Shown piece after piece: positions 33,955 to 42,064 of a stretch of 64,000 nucleotides of DNA (its first letter is position 1; each line of letters starts with the position of its first letter). The notes beneath the pieces are model-generated. The model had not been told where the DNA came from, did not search any database, and saw nothing but the letters and a program-made list of their open reading frames with translations. The translations under genes and the position numbers were made by a program. Source of the DNA: Planctomycetota bacterium (lineage in GTDB: Bacteria > Planctomycetota > Planctomycetia > Pirellulales > Pirellulaceae). The stretch is from contig VGZA01000016.1 in assembly GCA_016872775.1 (NCBI GenBank), positions 1 through 64,000 of the forward strand, written 5' to 3'.

Positions 33955-36900
33955 TCACTTGCCAACGACGATCGTCCTCACGAGTTGGCCGGTGTTTCCG
34001 TTCCAGAGGAGCAGTGATCCGTCGGCCGTGCCCGCGACGAGCAGTTCCAGGTTGGGCGTGATGTCGACGGCGTGAATCCAGGCGTTCGCGCCGCTGAAGT
34101 TGCGGATATTGCCACCATTCGACGCAACGTGCATGCGCACCAGCCGATCGCCACAACTGGAAACGACATTATCGGAATCCCCGATAAATCGGACACCCGT
34201 GGCATGTTTGCCGAAGTTCGGGATGGTGACGCGCTGGTCGGCGGTTTCCGCGTCCCAGACCTTGAGCAGGTTGTCGGCGCCGGCAGACACCAGGGTCTGG
34301 CTGTCGCTCTTCCAGGCCACACTCATCACATAATTCGTGTGCCCCTCAAAACGGCGAAGCGGTTGCGCAGTGGCAGCATCAAAAGTTCGAACATACTTGT
34401 CGGCGCTTGCGGACGCGATCCGTTTGCCATCGGGGGAAAATCGGGCCGCATGCACGACGTCGTCGTGCGCTTGCGGGATCGACTGTACTCGGCTTCCATC
34501 GGCCACGTTAAAGACGTGGAGTTCGCCGTTACGGGAGGGCACACCGCTGCCAACGAGCAAGCGGGTTGAATCGGCGCTGAAGTCGACCGTCATCACGCGA
34601 TGCGAAATCAGGTCAGGCTTATCGATCGCGCCGACCGTTTTTTCCAGTTTCCAGGCAGGGTGCAGTTCCCAGACAACCGCGCTCTGATCGGTGGATACGG
34701 TGATCAGTTCGGAGGAACCGAGAAACCCGATCGCGCTCAGGGCCGCCTTGTGGCCGGCAAAGGCGGCGACGGCGATGCCGGTTTCCGCATCCCACAAGTG
34801 GGCGCTGGCGAAGTCGCCAGCGGACGCCAGGAAGCGTCCGTCGGCGGAGAAGGACAATGCGCGAACGGCCTGATCGGCTTCGTTGACCGAAGTGGTGGCG
34901 GCCTCGACGAGCTTTTTCAATTCCGCCAGGTTGGCTTCCGCTTGGGTTACCGCGGCACGCGCCACCGGCAGCCGGGCGTTCGCCTGTTCCAACTCCTTGG
35001 TGGCGATTCCGCTTTGCTGCATGGCGAGGCGCTGGGCGGCCTGCGAAGTGCGCACGGCGGCCAGCGCATCGTTGTACGGTTTCTGCGTGGTGGTTACTTT
35101 CTGAGCAGCCTCATTCGCCTGGTTGGCCATGGTCTGGGCGGCTTGCGTCGATGTCTGCACAGCGGTTTGCGCTGCCTGCAGCTTCTGTTGCGTCACCACC
35201 ACCAGTTGCGCTGCCTCGGCGGCGGCTTGCTTCAGAACGGCGTCGTTCGGCGCGGCGTTCGACGCGGTGGTGCGAAGGGCCGCCTTCTGCTGGGCGACCT
35301 GCAACTCCGCGTCCATGTCTTTCATCATCTGTTCGCTCGTCGATTTGGCAAGCTGCGCTTTGCGAGCCTCCGCGGAAGCGGCAATCGACACCTTTTCCGC
35401 CGCCAGCTTCTGATCCGCGGCCTGCGTGAGTGCCGTTTGCTTCTGCTGCAAATCGGTGTTAGCAGCCGTCAGGGCAGCCGTCGCCTTCTGGGCCGCGTCA
35501 GTTTTTGTTGGCACATCCTTTTCCGCGATATCGGCCTGCTGTTTCTGATAGTTCAATCGTTCATTGGCCGCCGCCTGCTGCTGGGTCAATCGAGCCAGCG
35601 AGTTCTTGCGGCGCATGTCGCCCCGCATCTCCACCAACTGCTGACCATTGACGTTCCAGAGTTTAATCGTGTGATTGTCGCTGGCACTGGCCAGCCGCTG
35701 CGCATCGCTCCGCACGGCAACCGCCGTTACCGGTCCGCCGTGCCCAAATTGAGCGATCGGCTGTCCGTTTTCGAGATTCCAGCGCCGGATCGTCGTGTCG
35801 GTGCTGCCTGAAAATACCTGGAGCGGAGAACCTGGAAACGCGGCCAGTCCGTTCACCGGCCCTGTATGGCCGGGGATCAACCTTGCGGCGCGCACCGAGG
35901 CGTACCAGATCCCGTCTGGCGCCAGTGAAACTACGACGTCACGCTCCGGCAACCAGGAAACCCACGAAACGGGTTGAACCTGGTGCGTGAAGCGTTGCAG
36001 GAGTTGGCCCGTCGCCACGTCCAACACCGCTTGAAACGGCTTGGCTCCAGCCACACTAATCAGTACCCGAGTATTGTCCGGGGAATAGGCGGCACTCAAC
36101 ACCGGCCCCGCGAGATTGGCGACCTGTTGTACGCCCAGACCGCCGCCGTTGACCTGCCAGAAGCGAACCGTGCCGTTTTCCGCTCCCGAGACGATCGCCT
36201 GCTCGTTCGCGGACAATCGAAAGGACGTCAGCGGCGCGCCGTGATTGGTTGTAAACGTCGCTTGCGCATTCTCCGTGTTGAAGCCACGAATCGATCCGTC
36301 ACGCGCGGCACAGAGCAGGTTCTGGCTGCCGCTCTGGAATTGCAATCCGACAATCGCCTGCTGATTTCCATCAAGGTGCCGCGCGAATACCAACGCCCGA
36401 TTCCAGGTTCTCCCCGCGCCGTCCGACCAGATCAGGCGGTCGGGTTGAGCGTCCCAGGCGATGAAGCTGCTAGGGAGATCCTCCAGCGATTCCTGGATCC
36501 GCGATTTTTCGATCTCCCAAACGATCGTCTCGGAAGACATATTGACCGCGGCACTGGACGCCAGCCGCTTGCCGTCGAACGAGAAATTCAACGACACAAC
36601 CGGACCTTGGTGCCCAGTCAACGTCTGTTGAATCTGGCCATTCGCGAGCAGCACGATTCGAATCAACTTGTCTTCCGACGCGACCGCGAGTCGTTGTGCG
36701 TCCGCCGACAAGCTCCAGCTGACGGTCGGCGACGGCAGCTCAATCGCTCTCACCTGCTGCCCGTCCGCGGGATTCCAGAAGCGTATCGTGCGGTCGGCCG
36801 AAATGGAGTACGGTTGGCCGGCAGCGATATATCCTGCCCCCAAAATCCGCCCCGCATGGCCCATACACTCTTTCTGCAACATTCCGTCGGCCATATTCCA

Positions 36901-38910
36901 GAGTCGGACTTTGTTGTCCGCTCCCGCCGCAACGACCTGTGCATAATCGGGGCTCAAAGCCACGGCGGTGAGCGGACTGCCGGCAGGTCCGAATTTCTTC
37001 GATTCCGGCGGCTGCGGGTTGTTCAACTCGAAGACGCGAACGGTCTGATCGTCACTGGCGGTCACCAGACGCTGGCCGTCGGGCGAGAATGCGACGGCGC
37101 GCACCGGGGCGTCGTGCCCCAACAGCGTGTGCATCAGCTGTCCGTTATCCAGGTTGCGAATCAATACGCCATGGCGCCCGCCGACGGTCCCCGCCACCGC
37201 GGCAATGCGCCGCTGAGGGTGCCAGGCACTCGTGATCACACCGCTGATCGCGTTCGGCTCGCACAACACTTTCGCCGGTTCGCCGAACAGATTCTTCCAG
37301 GTTGAAATCTCGCCTTTGTCACCGCCCGATGCAACCAGCTTCCCGTCGGCGGAAACGGCCAGAACGGTCACCGGATTCAATGACCCTCGCCAGCGCCGCA
37401 ACAAAGTCTGCTCCGGAATCTTCTGGACGCTCAGCATGCCATCCACCGAAGCGGTAAACAGCAAGGGTGGTTCGGTGGCCGATCCGCCGACCAGTTCCAG
37501 CGCTACTGGTGCCCCTTTGTCGAGCTTCCAGTCGGCAACCGTCGCCCACGCCGTCCGCCCGTTGTCCGCGGGGTTGCCGGCCGCGGCACCGGCCGCGTTG
37601 CCGGCGGCATTCGCAGCGCGCAACAGCCGTACCGTTCCCGTCGTATCCGCGACTGCAGCCCAGCTGCGATCGCGGCTGAGGGCCAACGACCGCGCATTGG
37701 CAATTCCATGCGTCCATTTTTCCGGAGCCGCGTCCGGGATCGCCCAGGTCCGAATCTGGTTGTCGGCACCGCCAGTGACCACGATCGGTGGTTGCCGTGG
37801 ATTTGCGGCCGGCGGCGAGACCTCGACGATTTCCAGAGCATTCAACGGCGAAGGAGATTCGATAAGACCGACGAGTGCTCCGTCCGCCACGCGCCAGCGA
37901 CGCAGCGTTTGATCGACGGATACCGAAAACAGGGTCGCGTTTTGCTCATCGAACTTGAGTCCCGTGACACGGTCGGTGTGTCCCGTAAGTGTCGCGGCGG
38001 GCTGGGACGTCTTCGAGTTCCAGACGCGAATCGTATTGTTCGGCCCCGAAGTCGCGATCCACTCGAGATTCGGACTCACGGCCAGCGCGGTGACCGGGCC
38101 CCCCACCGCCAATTGGGTTCGCTGCACGTCGCGCGGCCGGCGCCAGATCTTGGCTTCGCGGAAGCTGCCCGAGGCGAGCAGGTCACCCTCGACATTGAAC
38201 GCCAGCGATTCGACGAGGTCGCGGTGCGCAACTGGCTCGACGGCCGAGGGATCGTTGGACGCCAGGGCCGGGTCGCCCAGTTCGGCGACCCGCTGCCCGC
38301 TTGGTCCATGGTAGAGATAAAGACGATTACCACGGCTGGCGGCGACATATTGGCCATCGGATGTTACCGCTACGGTCAGGACCGGCGCGAACGACCGAGC
38401 GATCGCCTGCATCTGCCTTGGGGAGAGATTGGCGACACCGCCCGTGCCCTTCGCGCCTTGATCAATCCAGAGACGAATCAATCCCAGTTCTTCCGAACTG
38501 AGCGGTGGAGCGTTGACTTTGTTGCCGACCGGAGGCATGACCGGTTCGCCGGTATGGGAAGCGAGATTCAACAGCAGGCTTTGCGCGCCGTTTCCGGCGA
38601 CGATCGCCGGTCCGGAATCTCCGCCTTTTTTCATCGTGTCGGGCGATTCCAGGCTCAGCTCGCCATTCCGCTGGCTGGCGCTGTGGCAAGCCAGACAACT
38701 GCGCTGCAGAATCGGCAGGATGTCGCGCTCAAATACGACAGGTTCGGCGCGCTGTACCGCGGCGATCGGAATCGGCGCCGCCGGCGCATCGGGTGTGCCC
38801 AGCAGCAGCACGACGTGGACAATGAGGAGTATCAAAAAGCGACCGCATGTGGTTCCGCTGCTAAAGCGGGAGTGGATATTGCGGCTGTCTGTTGAGACCT
38901 TCACAGGCAT
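33955..38910 (-). CDS. Giant exported cytochrome c/WD40 protein with internal coiled coil
   Basis: A 1651-residue protein. A signal peptide (FLILLIVHVVLLLGTPDAPA) is followed by a planctomycete cytochrome c (PSCyt1) domain with Cys72, Cys75 and His76 in SCLACHSAS. WD40 repeats fill about residues 150-1095 (for example RVWNSKT, RRWRVAD, RLWNMAD, RFWNPAD, RRWNLEN, KLWNVNG). A long Ala/Gln-rich coiled coil spans about 1099-1350. Six or more further WD40 units follow to the C-terminus (HLWDAET, VVWELHP, KVWDAET, LLWNGNT). The coil shares the motifs PNDAxLK and QQKLQAAQ with the next gene upstream. It is the last gene of the four-gene operon. The role is unknown; a scaffold with electron-transfer capacity is inference. 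Confidence 0.9.
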   Translation of the reverse strand: MPVKVSTDSRNIHSRFSSGTTCGRFLILLIVHVVLLLGTPDAPAAPIPIAAVQRAEPVVFERDILPILQRSCLACHSASQRNGELSLESPDTMKKGGDSGPAIVAGNGAQSLLLNLASHTGEPVMPPVGNKVNAPPLSSEELGLIRLWIDQGAKGTGGVANLSPRQMQAIARSFAPVLTVAVTSDGQYVAASRGNRLYLYHGPSGQRVAELGDPALASNDPSAVEPVAHRDLVESLAFNVEGDLLASGSFREAKIWRRPRDVQRTQLAVGGPVTALAVSPNLEWIATSGPNNTIRVWNSKTSQPAATLTGHTDRVTGLKFDEQNATLFSVSVDQTLRRWRVADGALVGLIESPSPLNALEIVEVSPPAANPRQPPIVVTGGADNQIRTWAIPDAAPEKWTHGIANARSLALSRDRSWAAVADTTGTVRLLRAANAAGNAAGAAAGNPADNGRTAWATVADWKLDKGAPVALELVGGSATEPPLLFTASVDGMLSVQKIPEQTLLRRWRGSLNPVTVLAVSADGKLVASGGDKGEISTWKNLFGEPAKVLCEPNAISGVITSAWHPQRRIAAVAGTVGGRHGVLIRNLDNGQLMHTLLGHDAPVRAVAFSPDGQRLVTASDDQTVRVFELNNPQPPESKKFGPAGSPLTAVALSPDYAQVVAAGADNKVRLWNMADGMLQKECMGHAGRILGAGYIAAGQPYSISADRTIRFWNPADGQQVRAIELPSPTVSWSLSADAQRLAVASEDKLIRIVLLANGQIQQTLTGHQGPVVSLNFSFDGKRLASSAAVNMSSETIVWEIEKSRIQESLEDLPSSFIAWDAQPDRLIWSDGAGRTWNRALVFARHLDGNQQAIVGLQFQSGSQNLLCAARDGSIRGFNTENAQATFTTNHGAPLTSFRLSANEQAIVSGAENGTVRFWQVNGGGLGVQQVANLAGPVLSAAYSPDNTRVLISVAGAKPFQAVLDVATGQLLQRFTHQVQPVSWVSWLPERDVVVSLAPDGIWYASVRAARLIPGHTGPVNGLAAFPGSPLQVFSGSTDTTIRRWNLENGQPIAQFGHGGPVTAVAVRSDAQRLASASDNHTIKLWNVNGQQLVEMRGDMRRKNSLARLTQQQAAANERLNYQKQQADIAEKDVPTKTDAAQKATAALTAANTDLQQKQTALTQAADQKLAAEKVSIAASAEARKAQLAKSTSEQMMKDMDAELQVAQQKAALRTTASNAAPNDAVLKQAAAEAAQLVVVTQQKLQAAQTAVQTSTQAAQTMANQANEAAQKVTTTQKPYNDALAAVRTSQAAQRLAMQQSGIATKELEQANARLPVARAAVTQAEANLAELKKLVEAATTSVNEADQAVRALSFSADGRFLASAGDFASAHLWDAETGIAVAAFAGHKAALSAIGFLGSSELITVSTDQSAVVWELHPAWKLEKTVGAIDKPDLISHRVMTVDFSADSTRLLVGSGVPSRNGELHVFNVADGSRVQSIPQAHDDVVHAARFSPDGKRIASASADKYVRTFDAATAQPLRRFEGHTNYVMSVAWKSDSQTLVSAGADNLLKVWDAETADQRVTIPNFGKHATGVRFIGDSDNVVSSCGDRLVRMHVASNGGNIRNFSGANAWIHAVDITPNLELLVAGTADGSLLLWNGNTGQLVRTIVVGK

Positions 38911-38950
38911 GTCTCCGTTACTTCGTTCCGAACGTCAACTTGACCCCTGC

Positions 38951-41900
38951 CTACTTGGCGGCCGGTTCCACCTTCTCCACAGTCAGTGCGACCGTTTGAT
39001 CCAAGGTTAAACCTTGCCCGTTGAAGTTTATCGTCATGCGCACGATGACGTTATGGACGCCGGGCGTCGCGTTGGGTTGCGCCATCACGACCAGCTTGCC
39101 GTCCGCCTGATTAGCCGGCAGCGACACATTTGCGGCTTGCAGTCCGGCGACACCAGGCGGGAGCACCAATTGCGTGGTGACCTCAGCGGCAAACCCGTAG
39201 AGTCGCTCGACGCGAAACGGCAGATCGAGCATCGCACCTTGTTTGACGGTCAGTTTGTCGGGCGTGCCGCTGGCCTTTACCGGATACTCGGCGATCTTGA
39301 TGGTCAGCGGGGTCGACGGAAAATTAACGTTGTAACCGCGCATCGCCGATTGCTGCTGGAGTTGCTGTGCGCGTTGATCGGCACGTTGCTTTTCCTGTTG
39401 GGCGAGTTGCGTCAGTGCCTGGGCGTCCTGCTGATCCTTATCCGCCTTCTGTTTTGCTTCCTGCGCGAGTTTTTGTTTCGTGGTCGCTTCCGTCAATTTG
39501 GTATCGGCGACTTTGGCGGCGTCGGCGGCGGCCGTTGCCTTCTTGGTGGCCTCGGCGACTTCCTTCTGCTGGGCAACGACTTTCTCCTTCAACGCCGCGT
39601 CGTTCGGAGTGGCGGCCGACAGCTTCGTCGCCGCGGCCAGCGCTTCCATCGCCGCTTTTTGAGCAGTCGCCGTTGTGGCGGCAAGCTGGTCGGCCGTGGT
39701 TTTAGCTTGAGTGGCCGTCGCCATTTCGTTCGTCGACGTGGTCAGCGCCGTAGCCGCCTGCTGGGCTGCCTGTTGGGCCGCCTGCAGTTTCTGCTGCGTC
39801 TCAGTGACCGCCTTGGCGAGCTGATCCTGGCGCTCCTTGGCTTTCGCGGCCGACTCGGGATTGCGGCTGTAATTCACGCCTTGCGCCGACCCCGCCAGAT
39901 AAAACGTGTACGTTCCCGGCGGGGTGTTCGCCTGCAGCCGCAATTCGAAATCCCCCGCATTGTTGGTACCGATCGGGACCTGCGGCAATCCGATATTCGG
40001 CGGCAGTCCGATCGGGAATCCGGTGAGTGTTCCCGCCGCGCCGTCTTGTCGAGTCACCGTGTAGGGGATTTTCAAGACACCACCGCGCGCCGTCTCGATC
40101 ACTTTTCCATCTCCCAGAGTGACTTGCAGTCGCGCAATTTCATCGGCGGAAACGCTGACCGGAATAAAATCGACCAGCCGCGACCGCGTACTGGGGATTT
40201 CGCCAAAAGGCTGGGCGAATTGCAAAGCGTCGAGCGACATGCCGGCGCGCGCTACGCGGACCAGCTCTTTGCCCGCGACGGTCGACTTGCCCGTGATTTG
40301 CAATGCGCCGGTTCCCACCGCCGCCCCAGCATCCGCCGTGAGAATCAGGCTGGTGAAGTTGGCGGCCTGTCCGAGAGTTACTTCCGGTGCCGTGACGCCG
40401 GCCGGTAAACCGGCAGCGCTGATCGTGATCGGTCCGTCGAACCCGTCGCGCCGCGCCGCGATAACGCGAACAACCTCACGTCCTCCTTTGCGCATCAGGA
40501 TGGCGCCCGACACGTCCATAGGTACCGCAACGAGCCGAAAATCGGGCTCGGGCTTGCGAATCGACAGCCGATAGACCAGACACGGCTCGTTGTACAGCTG
40601 ACTGTATCCCTCCCGTACCAGAATGCGATAGGTTCCGTCCGCAGGCGCCGTGAAGCGATAGGCCGGATCGTAGCTGCGCTGGTCGAATTCGCGGCCGCCG
40701 TATCGCTGATCGACGTCATCGACGGTCGCCACGACCGTCACTTGTTCCTTTCCGTCCTCCTCGCGCGCGACGCGTTGAATGACCAGGGTCGGATCGGTGG
40801 GTAGCCCCAGGCGGTGGGACCAGACTTCGATCCAGTAAACGTCACCGGCCTTGGCGTCGAACGAATACCAGTCGTTGTCACGTTGAGGATAGAACTGACC
40901 AGCGACTTCGACAGGCGGCACCAGTTTCTGCGCCGTCTGCGGCGAGTTATTCTCTTGTTCCAAGACCACGGCTGCGGTCGCGGCGGTGACCAACACAGGA
41001 TTGGATGGCCCCTGAGGACCGGCGACTCGGTACTCGACGCCATCCAAAGCGAACTGGTAAGCGTCGAGGCGTTCGCTGAACGCCATACGCCCCAGAATAT
41101 CTCCCGGAATCGCGATGCGGACTTTCAATTGCTCCAGAGGGCGACCGCCGGATGAAAGTCCGGAAGGCTGACCGCCCGGAAGATTCAGTCCATAGACCGT
41201 GTACTCCTCATTCGATCCGGGCAATCCGGCGGGCGGAAAGACAAACGCGACGATCGGCCCGGCACCGACGGCGATCCGATAAGGATATTCGTTGCCGCCG
41301 CCATGAAACAACTCGCGAACCCGCAGCCGGTAGACACCCGCGGTCGGCAATGACGTCTCGATAAATGGATCCTTCGACCATCCAGGCTGGCTCGCGGCAA
41401 CGATCCGTCCATCGGGCGCGAAGAGCACCATCTGCAGATCGGCGCGCGAATCAATACGTCGTCCAAAGCCGTCAATCGTCAATCGCTGACCGGCTTGTCC
41501 CGCGAACTGGTACCAGTCCTGGTCCGCGCCGTTGGCAAACTGACCGTCGATCGTCACGGGAAGCTGGACTTCCTGCGCCTCCGCCCGATCGTTGTTCGGC
41601 TCTTTCTCCAAGGCGGTCGGCCAGGCGTGCACGATGAAGGTGCGAGGGTTCGACAAGCCATAGCGTCCCAGCGCCCGGACCGTATGGTGGCCGACGGGAA
41701 CATCCGGTTTGACCGATACCACAAACCGATTCTCCACCGGTTGCTTTCCCTGGTCAAACGGGCCGGGGTCAACCATCTTGCGGCTGGCGGCGATGCCTGG
41801 ATGGGAAAATTGCAATTGAACGACGTCATCCAGGTCAATTCCGAAAATCGTCAGCTCCAGTTCCGTTCCGGGAGCGGCTCCCGCCGGAAAAACCGCGTCG

Positions 41901-42004
41901 AGCCTCGTTGCGGGCAACTGGGCCAATCCGGCCCTAGGCCCGACGGCACCACCGACGATCAGCAGGGCTGCCCAAGCGATCCTTCGACCGTTCGAATTCA
42001 TCAT
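38951..42004 (-). CDS. Exported PPC-domain protein with C-terminal coiled coil
   Basis: A 1017-residue protein with a signal peptide (AALLIVGGAVGPRAGLAQ). The first part matches the 24.1-26.2 kb PPC protein: an Ig/IPT-like domain (LDAVFPAGAAPGTELELTIFG), a PPC sandwich near residues 140-235 (QDWYQFAGQAGQRLTIDGFG), a second near 365-480 (DNDWYSFDAKAGDVYWIEVW), and further Ig-like domains. An Ala/Gln/Lys-rich coiled coil occupies about 713-886 (QQKLQAAQQAAQQ, PNDAALKEKVVAQQ), followed by a final beta domain. AAGGAA precedes ATG 42004. The gene is the third of the operon, 60 bases after the DUF1549/DUF1553 gene and 40 before the cytochrome/WD40 gene. The coil is absent from the paralogue. Confidence 0.88.
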   Translation of the reverse strand: MMNSNGRRIAWAALLIVGGAVGPRAGLAQLPATRLDAVFPAGAAPGTELELTIFGIDLDDVVQLQFSHPGIAASRKMVDPGPFDQGKQPVENRFVVSVKPDVPVGHHTVRALGRYGLSNPRTFIVHAWPTALEKEPNNDRAEAQEVQLPVTIDGQFANGADQDWYQFAGQAGQRLTIDGFGRRIDSRADLQMVLFAPDGRIVAASQPGWSKDPFIETSLPTAGVYRLRVRELFHGGGNEYPYRIAVGAGPIVAFVFPPAGLPGSNEEYTVYGLNLPGGQPSGLSSGGRPLEQLKVRIAIPGDILGRMAFSERLDAYQFALDGVEYRVAGPQGPSNPVLVTAATAAVVLEQENNSPQTAQKLVPPVEVAGQFYPQRDNDWYSFDAKAGDVYWIEVWSHRLGLPTDPTLVIQRVAREEDGKEQVTVVATVDDVDQRYGGREFDQRSYDPAYRFTAPADGTYRILVREGYSQLYNEPCLVYRLSIRKPEPDFRLVAVPMDVSGAILMRKGGREVVRVIAARRDGFDGPITISAAGLPAGVTAPEVTLGQAANFTSLILTADAGAAVGTGALQITGKSTVAGKELVRVARAGMSLDALQFAQPFGEIPSTRSRLVDFIPVSVSADEIARLQVTLGDGKVIETARGGVLKIPYTVTRQDGAAGTLTGFPIGLPPNIGLPQVPIGTNNAGDFELRLQANTPPGTYTFYLAGSAQGVNYSRNPESAAKAKERQDQLAKAVTETQQKLQAAQQAAQQAATALTTSTNEMATATQAKTTADQLAATTATAQKAAMEALAAATKLSAATPNDAALKEKVVAQQKEVAEATKKATAAADAAKVADTKLTEATTKQKLAQEAKQKADKDQQDAQALTQLAQQEKQRADQRAQQLQQQSAMRGYNVNFPSTPLTIKIAEYPVKASGTPDKLTVKQGAMLDLPFRVERLYGFAAEVTTQLVLPPGVAGLQAANVSLPANQADGKLVVMAQPNATPGVHNVIVRMTINFNGQGLTLDQTVALTVEKVEPAAK

Positions 42005-42064
42005 GATCTTTTCCTTCCGTCACCTTGCCCCGGTTGATCGTCGGGTGCATTCACGCGGGCGCCG

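Noticed and set aside
34600-41043. Long plus-strand open frames (for example 34600-35811, 35974-37305, 37708-38895 and 39014-40408) opposite the giant minus-strand genes
   Set aside because: They lie antisense to proteins with unmistakable WD40, PPC and coiled-coil patterns, have odd Arg/Gln/Leu-rich composition and no domain features, and are expected in GC-rich DNA.
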